A stretch of DNA of 64,000 bases from Nibribacter roseus (GTDB lineage: Bacteria; Bacteroidota; Bacteroidia; Cytophagales; Hymenobacteraceae): positions 868,001 to 932,000 of the forward strand of contig NZ_JBHSYQ010000003.1 of NCBI RefSeq assembly GCF_042662225.1, written 5' to 3'. This document shows positions 1 through 7,632 of this stretch, piece after piece (within the stretch, counting starts at the first letter, position 1; the number at the start of each line of letters is the position of its first letter). The position numbers and the translations under genes are program-made. The notes under the pieces are model-generated. The model had not been told where the DNA came from, made no database searches, and saw nothing but the letters and a program-made list of their open reading frames with translations.

Positions 1-1
1 C

Positions 2-274
2 ATAAAAACTCAGCTTGCAAAGCAGGAAAAGCAGGAGTGGAGCCAAGAAGATTTTCAGGATTCAGTTATTGTGCTTCCAGACAAAGGATTGGGAACCGCG
101 TCTTACTATGCGTACTCCATGCCTCTGGTGTTCCCAAACAAAAAGCTGGTGTTGGTGAAACGGTATTACCATTCAGAAAAGCGGGGCAGCCGGTGGTCAG
201 CTGTGGAAGTGTACCGTATAGTCAAGCCCGGTCAGTACAAATTGGCCAACACGTATTTGCGCACTGATATTTAG
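2..274 (+). CDS. C-terminal part of an unrecognised protein (5' end outside window)
   Basis: An open frame enters from the left edge of the window without a start and ends at a TAG at 272-274, giving about 90 residues. It opens with a charged, Gln/Lys/Glu-rich stretch followed by a Tyr- and basic-rich segment, ending NTYLRTDI. No family motif was recognised. An internal GTG at 71 could be read as a start, but the frame stays open upstream, so this is better read as the tail of a larger gene. An overlapping frame starting at 37 is judged a shadow. Confidence 0.55.
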   Translation: MKTQLAKQEKQEWSQEDFQDSVIVLPDKGLGTASYYAYSMPLVFPNKKLVLVKRYYHSEKRGSRWSAVEVYRIVKPGQYKLANTYLRTDI

Positions 275-299
275 CGCCGCATCTTGTACCGTAGGGGTC

Positions 300-329
300 T
301 AGTAATTTCCGGTCAGCTTCTTACCTTTA
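300..329 (+). promoter_or_regulatory. Candidate Bacteroidota promoter for the M28 peptidase gene
   Basis: TACCTTTA at 322-329 fits the Bacteroidota -7 box TAnnTTTG in all but the last base. Nineteen bases upstream stands TAG (300-302), one mismatch from the TTG -33 box. The ATG follows 34 nt later. This is a match by eye, not a mapped start. Confidence 0.35.
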
Positions 330-363
330 CTACCTTATACAACACATACTACTACCCTAATCA

Positions 364-1923
364 ATGAACAAAGCTTTTACTCTTTTGCTAGGTGCCGCCT
401 TTTTGGCGATGCCCGCATTTGCCCAGCAGCAGGCCGAGCCGTTAGACGCGGCCATTGTGGAGAAAATCCGCAAAGAAGGGCTGGAAAACTCGCAGGTAAT
501 GGAACTTGCCTTCTACCTGACCGATGTTAACGGTCCGCGCCTGTCTGGTTCTACCGGACTGGCCAAAGCCAACCAGTGGACCAAAGACAAACTGGTTTCC
601 TGGGGATTGACCAACGCTAAAATAGACCCTTGGGGTACGTTTGGTAAAGGCTGGGAAGTAGAGAAATCTTACCTGGCGCTCACCAAACCTTACTACCAGC
701 CCATGATTGCCTCGCCCAAAGCCTGGACTCCGGGCACCAATGGCTTGGTAAAAGGCGATGTGGTTTTAGTAAAAGCTTCCACTGAAGAAGACCTTGCCCA
801 ATATGCAGGTAAGCTGAAAGGCAAAATTGTGATGATGGAAGTAACCAACCCCATCAAAACTAAATTTGAGGCAGACGCTAACCGTTACACAGATGAGCAA
901 CTGCAGAAGTTGGCCGCCCCCGTACAGCCTTCTACCCGTGGCCCCATTTCTGAAGAGCAGATGGCCGCTTACCGCGCCCGCCGCGCTTTGGCTCAGAAAA
1001 TGACAGAGATGTTCAAAAATGAAGGCGCAGCCGCTGTATTTAGCGGAAGAGGCGGTTCTCACGGCACCTTCTTCACCAGCAACGGCGCCTCTTACGCCTC
1101 TGATGCGCAGCCGGTGCTGCCGGAATTTGAAGTAGCCATGGAAGACTTAGCCCGCATGAGCCGTCTGTTGAAAGCTGGCATACCCGTGCAGGTGGAAATG
1201 GAAAGTAAAACCCGCTTCCTAACCGAAGATCCGCAAGGCTACAATGTGATTGCTGAAATTCCGGGCACTGACAAGAAATTGAAGGCGGAAGTAGTGATGC
1301 TGGGCGGACACATTGACTCTTGGCACGCCGCCACTGGCGCTACCGACAACGCCGCTGGTGTAGCCGTAATGATGGAAGCCGTTCGTATCATTAAAGCCCT
1401 AAACCTGAAACCGAAGCGTACCATCCGGATTGCCTTGTGGGGTGGCGAGGAGCAAGGTTTGTTCGGGTCTCGCGGTTATGTGAAAAAAACTTTTGCTGAC
1501 CCGCAGGACATGAAGCTGTTACCAGAGCATGGTAAAGTATCAGCCTATTATAACTTAGACAACGGTACTGGTAAAATCAGAGGTATCTACACCCAAGGCA
1601 ATGAGGCCGTTGCCCCGTTATTTCAGGAGTGGCTGAAGCCTTTCCATGATTTAGGCGCCACTACCGTGACCACTCGCAATACCGGCGGCACCGACCACCA
1701 GTCATTTGATGCCGTGGGCATACCTGGTTTCCAGTTCATTCAAGATGAAATTGACTATGACACCCGTACCCACCACACCAACATGGACACCTACGACCGC
1801 CTGCAGGCAGACGACCTGAAACAAGCGGCAGTGATTGTGGCCAACTTTGTGTACCAGAGCGCCAACCGCAAAGATAAATTACCTCGCAAAGAGTTACCAA
1901 AGCCAAGAGCAGCCCGTTCGTAA
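364..1923 (+). CDS. Secreted M28-family zinc aminopeptidase/carboxypeptidase Q-like
   Basis: A 519-aa exported metallopeptidase. Residues 1-20 form a Sec signal peptide ending in AFA before a Gln-rich start. A protease-associated-type insert fills the middle, and the M28 catalytic domain follows from about residue 290. Visible zinc-site motifs are GGHIDSWH (His316), the bridging Asp in ATDNAAG (Asp328), the catalytic GEE pair (Glu362/Glu363) and a C-terminal GGTDHQSFD carrying the last His. The order and spacing match M28 peptidases of the plasma glutamate carboxypeptidase type. The family removes amino acids from peptides, here presumably in the periplasm or outside the cell; the exact substrate cannot be read from sequence. 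It is transcribed alone and ends at a strong hairpin. The Lys/Pro/Arg-rich tail is not a T9SS domain. Confidence 0.92.
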   Translation: MNKAFTLLLGAAFLAMPAFAQQQAEPLDAAIVEKIRKEGLENSQVMELAFYLTDVNGPRLSGSTGLAKANQWTKDKLVSWGLTNAKIDPWGTFGKGWEVEKSYLALTKPYYQPMIASPKAWTPGTNGLVKGDVVLVKASTEEDLAQYAGKLKGKIVMMEVTNPIKTKFEADANRYTDEQLQKLAAPVQPSTRGPISEEQMAAYRARRALAQKMTEMFKNEGAAAVFSGRGGSHGTFFTSNGASYASDAQPVLPEFEVAMEDLARMSRLLKAGIPVQVEMESKTRFLTEDPQGYNVIAEIPGTDKKLKAEVVMLGGHIDSWHAATGATDNAAGVAVMMEAVRIIKALNLKPKRTIRIALWGGEEQGLFGSRGYVKKTFADPQDMKLLPEHGKVSAYYNLDNGTGKIRGIYTQGNEAVAPLFQEWLKPFHDLGATTVTTRNTGGTDHQSFDAVGIPGFQFIQDEIDYDTRTHHTNMDTYDRLQADDLKQAAVIVANFVYQSANRKDKLPRKELPKPRAARS

Positions 1924-1941
1924 GCTATTCTAGAGAAAAGA

Positions 1942-1985
1942 AAACGGCCTTCGCCCCAATTATTCCGGGCGAGGGCCGTTTTCTT
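1942..1985 (+). terminator. Rho-independent terminator after the M28 gene
   Basis: AAAACGGCC(T)TCGCCC pairs with GGGCGA(G)GGCCGTTTT around a short loop and is followed by CTTTTTAAA. It lies about 20 nt after the stop codon. Confidence 0.8.
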
Positions 1986-2053
1986 TTTAAAATAATTTAA
2001 TTTTGTACGCAGCCCAATCTTCTTAGCTCAAGTAACGATAGAAAAATGGGCAG

Positions 2054-2093
2054 GTGTTTTCGGCTCATTTTAAGTAAAACAGGTCTAAAACAG
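2054..2093. repeat. Dispersed intergenic palindrome, copy 1
   Basis: Arms GTTTTCGGC and GTCTAAAAC flank a TTTT/AAAA core. This copy has AAAACAGG on its right side, so it lies inverted relative to most copies. It belongs to the 25-copy family described in the findings. Confidence 0.6.
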
Positions 2094-2102
2094 AAACCCA
2101 CG

Positions 2103-2150
2103 CTATGTTCGCTATGGCGCGGAAGTTATTTCCGTGACTTACGAACATAG
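2103..2150. repeat. Inverted repeat CTATGTTCG...CGAACATAG with nested CGGAA/TTCCG
   Basis: A 9-bp outer stem (2103-2111 with 2142-2150) encloses a second CGGAA...TTCCG stem. It sits in the 395-bp gap 1924-2318, which also holds a terminator and palindrome copy 1; nothing else was recognised up to the next gene. Confidence 0.5.
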
Positions 2151-2318
2151 AAAGGGACTTTCATCGCTAACTGAAAAGAGAGCTCGGGAGGGAGGGTTAG
2201 AGTGTGTCATCCAGCTTCTCGCAGTCACATAATATTATGCACAGGGGCAGAATAGCTTTTAATCTTAGGGGGCTAGTTCGTTAAGAAACGCTGTCCTTTC
2301 CACACAAAACAAAAAAAT

Positions 2319-3974
2319 ATGAATAACAGAATCTTTTCCCTCGCAGCGGTAGTGCTTTGGTTTTTCGTGGGCAGCTGTATGGCGCAGCAGACTATTGGAG
2401 TAAATGCTATTGTTCCTAAACCAGTTTCTGCCATTGCCACTGGTAAAGCGCCAGTAGCCATTTCAACGCAAACAGTAATTGTGGCAGATGGTGCTTTTCA
2501 ACAACAGGCGGTGTACTTGCAAGAGCTATTGCAAAAGCAGCTAGGCTATACTTTAAAAGTAGTGAACAGCCCAAAACAAGCAGGAAACGCTACTCAAATT
2601 CTTCTTCAGCAAGACCCGGCAGCAGCGCCCACCGCAGAAATGTATGTGTTGGAAGCGGCTGGCAAGAAGTTAAGCATAAAAGCAAAAGATGTGCCAGGCG
2701 TGGTGCATGGCATCCAAACCTTACTGCAGTTGTTGCCGCTGCAGAAGCAGAAAGGTGCTGCGCAGGTAGCGGCGGTGCAAATAAAAGATTACCCACGCTT
2801 CGGCTATAGAGGTATGCATTTAGACGTGAGCCGCCATATTTTTCCGGTGGAGTTCATCAAGAAATATATTGACTATTTGGCGTTCCATAAGTTCAACACT
2901 TTTCACTGGCACCTCACCGATGACCAAGGCTGGCGACTGGAAGTAAAAAGCTACCCTAAACTGAACACGGTGGCCGCTTACCGAAATTTAACCTTGATAG
3001 GCCACTTCAAAGACACGCCTGCCCGCTACGACTCTACCCGTTACGGCGGTGTATACACGCAGGCCGAGGTAAAAGACATTATTAAGTACGCTGCTGTTCG
3101 TGGCATTACCATCATTCCAGAAATTGACATACCAGGCCATAGCCGAGCTATAATTGCCGCTTACCCTGAGTTCAGCACCCGTCCAGATACTACCTGGCAA
3201 GTAGCCAATACTTGGGGCATGTACAACCGCCAAAACAACGTACTGGCTCCTAATCCGGCTACATTTAAGTTTCTTGAAACTATTTTTAATGAAGTGGCAG
3301 ATCTGTTCCCTTCAGAATACATACATATTGGCGGCGACGAAACAAGTAAAATGTGGTGGAAAGCCAGCCCCAGCGCCCAAGCTTTTATGAAAGCAAATGG
3401 CCTGAAAGATGAGAAGGAGCTGCAGACCTACTTTATTAAGTTCGTAGCTAATAAACTAGAGAAAAAGGGCAAGAAGATTATTGGCTGGCACGAGATTATG
3501 GAAGGGAAACTGGACACCACAGCCGTGGTGATGGTGTGGGCCGGCGAAAAGCAAGCCGTAGAGGCAGCCAAGAAACAACACCGCATCATCATGACCCCAG
3601 GCAAACCTTTCTACTTTGATGCCTACCAGTCAAAAGACCCTAAAGACAGTTTGGCCATACACGGCTACAACCCGCTAGATGCCGTGTATAATTACAACCC
3701 AGTGCCTGCTGAGCTGAAAACGTTGAACCTGGAGAAATACATTTGGGGTGGGCAGGGTAACGTCTGGACAGAGTACATGGAATACCCCAGCAAAGTAGAG
3801 TACATGGTGTTCCCGCGCATGACGGCCCTGAGCGAAACCCTCTGGACACCGCTGGAAAAGAAAGATTACGCAGACTTCAAGCGGAGGCTGAAGCAGTACA
3901 TTATCCCGCGTTACCAGTACTGGGGCGCAGGCTATTTCAAGAACTTCGAGCAGTGGACTATTGATAAGCAGTAA
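2319..3974 (+). CDS. Beta-N-acetylhexosaminidase, glycoside hydrolase family 20
   Basis: A 551-aa exported GH20 enzyme that removes terminal beta-linked GlcNAc or GalNAc from glycans, as in chitin-oligosaccharide or glycoprotein breakdown. The N-terminal signal ends around SCMAQQ. Cys20 is preceded by VGS, so lipoprotein processing is possible; signal peptidase I after Ala22 is the alternative. A GH20b-type domain covers about residues 25-160 and the catalytic barrel follows. The barrel is marked by YRGMHLDVSRHIFP, FHWHLTDDQGWRLE, the catalytic pair in HIGGDETS (Asp340-Glu341) and the substrate-lining GGQGNVWTEYM. Length and motif order are complete. The gene is monocistronic: terminator-flanked upstream and followed by a near-perfect palindrome. 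Confidence 0.95.
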   Translation: MNNRIFSLAAVVLWFFVGSCMAQQTIGVNAIVPKPVSAIATGKAPVAISTQTVIVADGAFQQQAVYLQELLQKQLGYTLKVVNSPKQAGNATQILLQQDPAAAPTAEMYVLEAAGKKLSIKAKDVPGVVHGIQTLLQLLPLQKQKGAAQVAAVQIKDYPRFGYRGMHLDVSRHIFPVEFIKKYIDYLAFHKFNTFHWHLTDDQGWRLEVKSYPKLNTVAAYRNLTLIGHFKDTPARYDSTRYGGVYTQAEVKDIIKYAAVRGITIIPEIDIPGHSRAIIAAYPEFSTRPDTTWQVANTWGMYNRQNNVLAPNPATFKFLETIFNEVADLFPSEYIHIGGDETSKMWWKASPSAQAFMKANGLKDEKELQTYFIKFVANKLEKKGKKIIGWHEIMEGKLDTTAVVMVWAGEKQAVEAAKKQHRIIMTPGKPFYFDAYQSKDPKDSLAIHGYNPLDAVYNYNPVPAELKTLNLEKYIWGGQGNVWTEYMEYPSKVEYMVFPRMTALSETLWTPLEKKDYADFKRRLKQYIIPRYQYWGAGYFKNFEQWTIDKQ

Positions 3975-4013
3975 ATAGCGCAAGCTTTGCTTTATAGTTT
4001 CTTAACTGTTTTC

Positions 4014-4051
4014 CGTTTTGGGTCTGTTTTCATAAAAACAGGCCCAAAACG
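4014..4051. repeat. Dispersed intergenic palindrome, copy 2 (near-perfect)
   Basis: CGTTTTGGGTCTGTTTT pairs with AAAACAGGCCCAAAACG around a short loop, with one G-T mismatch in 17 bp. It begins 40 nt after the GH20 stop codon and could work as a terminator. Confidence 0.75.
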
Positions 4052-4061
4052 TTTTAAGGCC

Positions 4062-4091
4062 TTGGGGCTACAACTCTATTCTGTATCTTTA
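4062..4091 (+). promoter_or_regulatory. Bacteroidota-type promoter TTG-N19-TATCTTTA
   Basis: TTG at 4062-4064, a 19-bp spacer and TATCTTTA at 4084-4091 match the Bacteroidetes sigma-A consensus TTG-N19-TAnnTTTG at all but the last base. The ATG of the small membrane protein lies 22 nt downstream. Confidence 0.6.
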
Positions 4092-4113
4092 CTAACATCC
4101 TTATTTTTAACGT

Positions 4114-4299
4114 ATGACTACCCGTTCCTCTAACATGCTGCTGAACTTCATGTTGGTGATCTCGTTCCTGATTATGATGTGGCGTCTGGAAGACTCTAAC
4201 ATACTGGTGACCCTGTTGTCATTCCTGGGCTTTATGATGTTTGTAATCCTGAAGATTTTGATAACACTCCGTCAAAAAAAAGGGGATCCGCCTAAATAG
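4114..4299 (+). CDS. Small two-helix membrane protein, unknown function
   Basis: A 61-residue protein of mostly hydrophobic sequence with two likely membrane segments (about residues 9-24 and 30-51) joined by an acidic WRLEDSN turn and ended by a basic RQKKGDPPK tail. No family was recognised. Support for a real gene comes from the good promoter 22 nt upstream and from lying 50 nt ahead of another small membrane protein on the same strand, so the two may be co-transcribed. A spurious frame cannot be excluded at this length. Confidence 0.6.
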   Translation: MTTRSSNMLLNFMLVISFLIMMWRLEDSNILVTLLSFLGFMMFVILKILITLRQKKGDPPK

Positions 4300-4349
4300 C
4301 CTCTACTGACAAGGAGCATGTTCTATTTTTTCATTCTAATTGCCGATAG

Positions 4350-4817
4350 ATGGAATCTTTCTTTTTAAACCTGTCGCCTTCTACCTCAAATCAACCAGCA
4401 GTGGCCCGTATGTATTTGGCCATGGCGGTGGTGTTCTTTTGCTTGGGCGGGTACGGAGTGTTTAAAGAATACACTGCCGGAGAAAGAGACTTAGTGCAGT
4501 ACATTCTGCCCTTGCTGCAAATGGCTATTGCCATAGCCTACCTGTTTATTTCTATAAAGAGAAGGAAGGCTGGCGGAACCAGGTATGTGCAGGTAACTGA
4601 GGAACGTTTAGAACTGAAACTGATGCCCAACCAAGCTCCGCTCACGCTGCTTTGGGACACCATTAGCCTGCTGCGCGTGCAGCATGACCGGCTTATTTAC
4701 CGTCTGTCCTCCGGCCAAACCGGTGAAATAACTTTTGATACCATACCCGAAGAATTCGAGGACGCGGTACGCAACGCCATTCGGGAGGCTGGCCGCAAGA
4801 AAGGCGTAAGCCTGTGA
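4350..4817 (+). CDS. Small membrane protein with a PH-like cytoplasmic domain
   Basis: A 155-aa protein with two membrane helices at about residues 20-40 and 50-68, ending at the basic SIKRRKAGG, followed by a soluble domain of about 85 residues. The soluble part reads as alternating beta strands with a conserved-looking VTEERLELK / LLWDTISLLRV pattern, typical of bacterial PH-like membrane proteins in Bacteroidota. The function of such proteins is not established. It follows the 61-aa membrane protein by 50 nt. Its TGA at 4815-4817 directly abuts palindrome copy 3. Confidence 0.75.
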   Translation: MESFFLNLSPSTSNQPAVARMYLAMAVVFFCLGGYGVFKEYTAGERDLVQYILPLLQMAIAIAYLFISIKRRKAGGTRYVQVTEERLELKLMPNQAPLTLLWDTISLLRVQHDRLIYRLSSGQTGEITFDTIPEEFEDAVRNAIREAGRKKGVSL

Positions 4818-4855
4818 GTTTTTGATTTGATTTCCGGAAAACAGGTATAAAACAG
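4818..4855. repeat. Dispersed intergenic palindrome, copy 3
   Basis: Starts on the base after the stop codon of the preceding gene. The left arm is degenerate (GTTTTTGATTTG); the right arm AAAACAGGTATAAAACAG doubles as the foot of the terminator stem that follows. Confidence 0.5.
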
Positions 4856-4896
4856 AAAGCGGTGGCTCCAGAGCCACCGCTTTCTGTTTTATACCT
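4843..4896. terminator. 26-bp perfect hairpin terminator
   Basis: Bases 4843-4868 are the exact reverse complement of 4871-4896, leaving only a CA centre. The stem has a GC-rich top (GCGGTGGCTC) and an A/T-rich foot AAAACAG...CTGTTTTAT, giving a usable T-tract. It stands 25 nt after the stop of the PH-like protein gene. Confidence 0.85.
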
Positions 4897-5020
4897 CATC
4901 AGTTTCTGTTGCTGGCTGTCAAGCTGCTGAGGTGCTGCAAAACGGCTGTTATGAACCCTGCCTCCGTTGAGCCGTAAAAAAGAGAACTACACTAGTACGC
5001 CATCAGTACAAAATCTAACT

Positions 5021-5587
5021 ATGAAAAACTATCTATCCACTTTATGCTGCTCTGCTGCTCTTCTTTTTATGACCAGCTGTGGCGGTTCTTCTGATTCTAC
5101 TTCTGTTGATGCCGCAGGTAAACACAACGAGAACCTGCTGGAAAGCACCGGTAAGTCAGAGAAGGCAGGTTGGTTTGTTGCCGAGACCGCCAGTAGCAAT
5201 TTATACCTGCAGGAAATGGGCCGCCTGGCCAGCAGTAAGGCTACTGATCCGCAAATCAAAGAATTTGGCCAGGTGTTGCTAAGCCACCATGAGCAACTAA
5301 ATAACCAGTTAAAGCAAATATCAGATCTCAAGAATCTCATGACTCCTAGCAGCATGGGCAACAATCATCAGAAAGCATTCAACCAGACACTAGAGCAAAC
5401 GGGTCAGGAATTTGACAAAGCGTTCATAGAGAAAGTGGAGAAAGAGCATGAAGACCTGATAGAGAAATTTCAAGAGTTCACAGAAGATGGGGCTGATGCA
5501 GAATATAAAAACTTCGCCTCGCAGGCGCTGCCAACTCTTCAGGCACACCAGAAAAGGGCGCAGGCGTTGAAAGATGCTCAGCCATAA
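5021..5587 (+). CDS. DUF4142 lipoprotein, paralogue 1
   Basis: A 188-aa predicted lipoprotein. The ATG at 5021 is preferred to an in-frame TTG at 4967 because it directly begins a lipoprotein signal, MKNYLSTLCC...FMTSC, with Cys at the lipobox. A DUF4142 four-helix, ferritin-like fold follows: FVAETASSNLYLQEMGRLA, an HHEQLNNQLK helix, and a final helix ending LPTLQAHQKRA. The domain's biochemical role is unknown. It is the first of three same-strand DUF4142 genes; the next starts 73 nt downstream. The conserved His pair (SHHEQ) is shared with both neighbours. Confidence 0.85.
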   Translation: MKNYLSTLCCSAALLFMTSCGGSSDSTSVDAAGKHNENLLESTGKSEKAGWFVAETASSNLYLQEMGRLASSKATDPQIKEFGQVLLSHHEQLNNQLKQISDLKNLMTPSSMGNNHQKAFNQTLEQTGQEFDKAFIEKVEKEHEDLIEKFQEFTEDGADAEYKNFASQALPTLQAHQKRAQALKDAQP

Positions 5588-5660
5588 CCTTAACCCTCAT
5601 TACGCTTAAGTAAAGCTGATCTGAAAAGACTGAATTAGAACGTTAAAACTTCTCTACACC

Positions 5661-6254
5661 ATGAAATATATTTTGATAATAGGCCTGGCTTTGGGAATAA
5701 GCAGCATGAGTTGCCAAAGAGCCAGTACTTTCACACCCTCGGTAGACACTGCGGCCAATGCCTCTGTTACGCCTGAAAGAGAGCAACAATTACCCACCAG
5801 TACAGGTGTGGTAAACGGCAGAGCGCTTACTGACCCGGTGTTTATAATGGAGGCTGCCAGCAACAGCCTACTACAAATTTCCTTAGGCCGAACGGCGCTT
5901 GAAAAAGCAACTAATGCTGAAGTAAAGAAATTCGCTCAAATGATGATAGACCATCATTCTAAAGAAGACTCAGAACTTAAAGCCATCGCCTCTGAAATAG
6001 GAACTAACCTAACTCTGACGTTGCTGCCCCAGCACCAACGCGTGGTAGATAAACTTTCAGAATTGCACGGAAAGAAGTTTGAAGAAGAGTACATGGAAGA
6101 AATGGAAGCGATTCATGAGCAGCAGGTAGCCACGTATGAAGTGATGAGCAACAGTGCTCAAACTGTTCGGGTAAAGGCCTACGCCATCAGAATGCTACCC
6201 CTGCTGCGTACTCATTTGTTTGAAGCAGACCGCGTAGAAGATATAGTTGACTAA
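5661..6254 (+). CDS. DUF4142 lipoprotein, paralogue 2
   Basis: A 197-aa protein with a lipoprotein signal MKYILIIGLALGISSMSC (Cys at about residue 18), a short Ser/Thr-rich linker and a DUF4142 helical domain. The repeated pattern is visible: FIMEAASNSLLQISLGRTALEKA, then MMIDHHSKEDSELK, LLPQHQRVVDKL and a final helix MLPLLRTHLFEADRVEDIVD. It is closer to paralogue 3 than to paralogue 1, for example in DHH and the C-terminal EADR...VD. Its place in a tandem row suggests local duplication. Function unknown. Confidence 0.87.
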   Translation: MKYILIIGLALGISSMSCQRASTFTPSVDTAANASVTPEREQQLPTSTGVVNGRALTDPVFIMEAASNSLLQISLGRTALEKATNAEVKKFAQMMIDHHSKEDSELKAIASEIGTNLTLTLLPQHQRVVDKLSELHGKKFEEEYMEEMEAIHEQQVATYEVMSNSAQTVRVKAYAIRMLPLLRTHLFEADRVEDIVD

Positions 6255-6363
6255 CCGCCTATTGCATCAGAAGAAGATATCTAATGGTGCTTACTATAAA
6301 CAAATATAGAACAAGCCCGAAACGCCCTCGTATATCATAGCAGGAACTATGAATAAAATAACA

Positions 6364-7023
6364 ATGAAAAAAACAACTTTAGTAATGATGGCTGGCGCTT
6401 TGATCTTTGGCGCTGCATGTACTGGTACTACCACAGAAGGTACTACCACCACAACTGCTGAAACGACAACTGATGCCACAGCTGGCAGTGCTACAAGCCC
6501 TGGGGCCGCTGTTGCCGGATCTTCAAATCCTAACGCAACAGCCACTGGCACGGGTACAGTAGGAGGGGCGGATGATGTAACGTCTGTGACAAACTTAAAT
6601 GACCCAACATTTTTAGTTACTGCGGCTAGTGCCAACATGCTTGAAATTGAGGCAGGCAGACTGGCAGTGCAAAATGCCGCTAACGCAGAGGTGAAACGCT
6701 ATGGGCAGATGATGATTGATCACCATACTGCCGCCAGCAAAGAGTTGATGACCGTGGCGCGTCAGCTGAATACTGAAATACCAAACGTGTTGCTGGCGCC
6801 TCACCAAGCAATGCTTGATAAGGTGAAAGGTAAAACAGGAACCGCATTTGATGAAGATTACATGGACATGATGGAGGCCAGTCATAAAATGACCATTGCT
6901 ATGTTTGAGGCAAAGTCTAATAATGCTGAAAACCAAGCAGTAAAAGCCTTCGCTACTAAAACGTTACCTACTTTGCGCGCTCACCTAGAGGCTGCAGACC
7001 GCCTGGAAGGCACGGTGGACTAA
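6364..7023 (+). CDS. DUF4142 lipoprotein, paralogue 3
   Basis: A lipoprotein signal MKKTTLVMMAGALIFGAAC leads into a long Thr/Ala/Gly-rich, low-complexity linker of about 60 residues and then a DUF4142 domain (FLVTAASANMLEIEAGRLA; MMIDHHTAASKELM; LLAPHQAMLDKVKG; LPTLRAHLEAADRLEGTVD). The ATG at 6364 is chosen for its standard signal n-region; an in-frame ATG at 6349 would add MNKIT. The linker would hold the domain away from the membrane. It is followed by a hairpin, ending the DUF4142 row. Confidence 0.87.
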   Translation: MKKTTLVMMAGALIFGAACTGTTTEGTTTTTAETTTDATAGSATSPGAAVAGSSNPNATATGTGTVGGADDVTSVTNLNDPTFLVTAASANMLEIEAGRLAVQNAANAEVKRYGQMMIDHHTAASKELMTVARQLNTEIPNVLLAPHQAMLDKVKGKTGTAFDEDYMDMMEASHKMTIAMFEAKSNNAENQAVKAFATKTLPTLRAHLEAADRLEGTVD

Positions 7024-7049
7024 AACACTGGAAATATTTTTTACTGAGG

Positions 7050-7088
7050 GAGCCAATTGTGCGTATAGCATAATTGGCTCTGCTTTTA
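7050..7088 (+). terminator. Terminator after the DUF4142 cluster
   Basis: GAGCCAATT (7050-7058) pairs with AATTGGCTC (7072-7080), followed by TGCTTTTAG. It separates the three DUF4142 genes from the next lipoprotein gene. Confidence 0.65.
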
Positions 7089-7141
7089 GTAGAGAAGTTC
7101 TGAACATTATGAGCGGAAGAAGCGCCTAAACAAATGCCTTT

Positions 7142-7171
7142 TTTTAGTGCGGAGAATAGCTTCTATATTTG
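7142..7171 (+). promoter_or_regulatory. Candidate promoter TTT-N19-TATATTTG
   Basis: TATATTTG at 7164-7171 is an exact TAnnTTTG -7 box. TTT lies 19 bp upstream in the place of TTG. The lipoprotein ATG is 41 nt downstream. Confidence 0.5.
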
Positions 7172-7212
7172 CAGCTCTAACTACAACCGACTAAGATTTT
7201 AAATACATAGCC

Positions 7213-7509
7213 ATGAAAAAACTGATGCCTTTCTTTGCAGCCAGTGCCCTTTTCTTAGGAGCTGCCTGTAATACCTATACTTCTACTACTGATCCAGATG
7301 ATCACGGCAGTGGCTGGGGATTGACTGGAGACCAAAAAGCCACCGGGCACACTTCTAGCCGCCCGGTTGCGGAGGCGAACAACAACGCCACCTTTGAGAA
7401 TGCTAGTACGGTAGCGGGCAGAGACACAACTGTAAATACGCCGCAGCCAGAGGCAGACAATAAAACCAAAACAAAAGGATCACAGACTCCACAAGGAGTG
7501 GAAGAATAA
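7213..7509 (+). CDS. Small lipoprotein of unknown function
   Basis: A 98-residue protein with a clear lipoprotein signal MKKLMPFFAASALFLGAAC. The rest is polar and low in hydrophobic residues (Asn, Thr, Asp, Gly rich), so probably disordered, ending GVEE. No family was recognised. The signal resembles that of DUF4142 paralogue 3 and the gene lies just downstream on the same strand, but it has its own promoter and a terminator separates the two. Followed by a convergent-type terminator. Confidence 0.75.
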   Translation: MKKLMPFFAASALFLGAACNTYTSTTDPDDHGSGWGLTGDQKATGHTSSRPVAEANNNATFENASTVAGRDTTVNTPQPEADNKTKTKGSQTPQGVEE

Positions 7510-7557
7510 GCTTATTCGGCTACTTTATTGAGCTGAGAAGAACAGAGCTATTTTAAC

Positions 7558-7595
7558 AGAACCGCCCTTGCTGCTTTGGCTGCAAGGGCGGTTCT
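7558..7595. terminator. Bidirectional terminator between convergent genes
   Basis: AGAACCGCCCTTGC (7558-7571) pairs perfectly with GCAAGGGCGGTTCT (7582-7595) around a 10-nt loop. It lies between the plus-strand lipoprotein gene and the minus-strand uvrA. Confidence 0.8.
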
Positions 7596-7632
7596 GATTT
7601 AGGGCTGAATTCCTGAAAACAGGGCAGAAACG
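7595..7632. repeat. Dispersed intergenic palindrome, copy 4
   Basis: TGATTTAGGGC ... CTGAAAACAGGGCAGAAACG, degenerate in the left arm. Its right end abuts the uvrA stop codon (7633-7635, minus). Confidence 0.5.
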
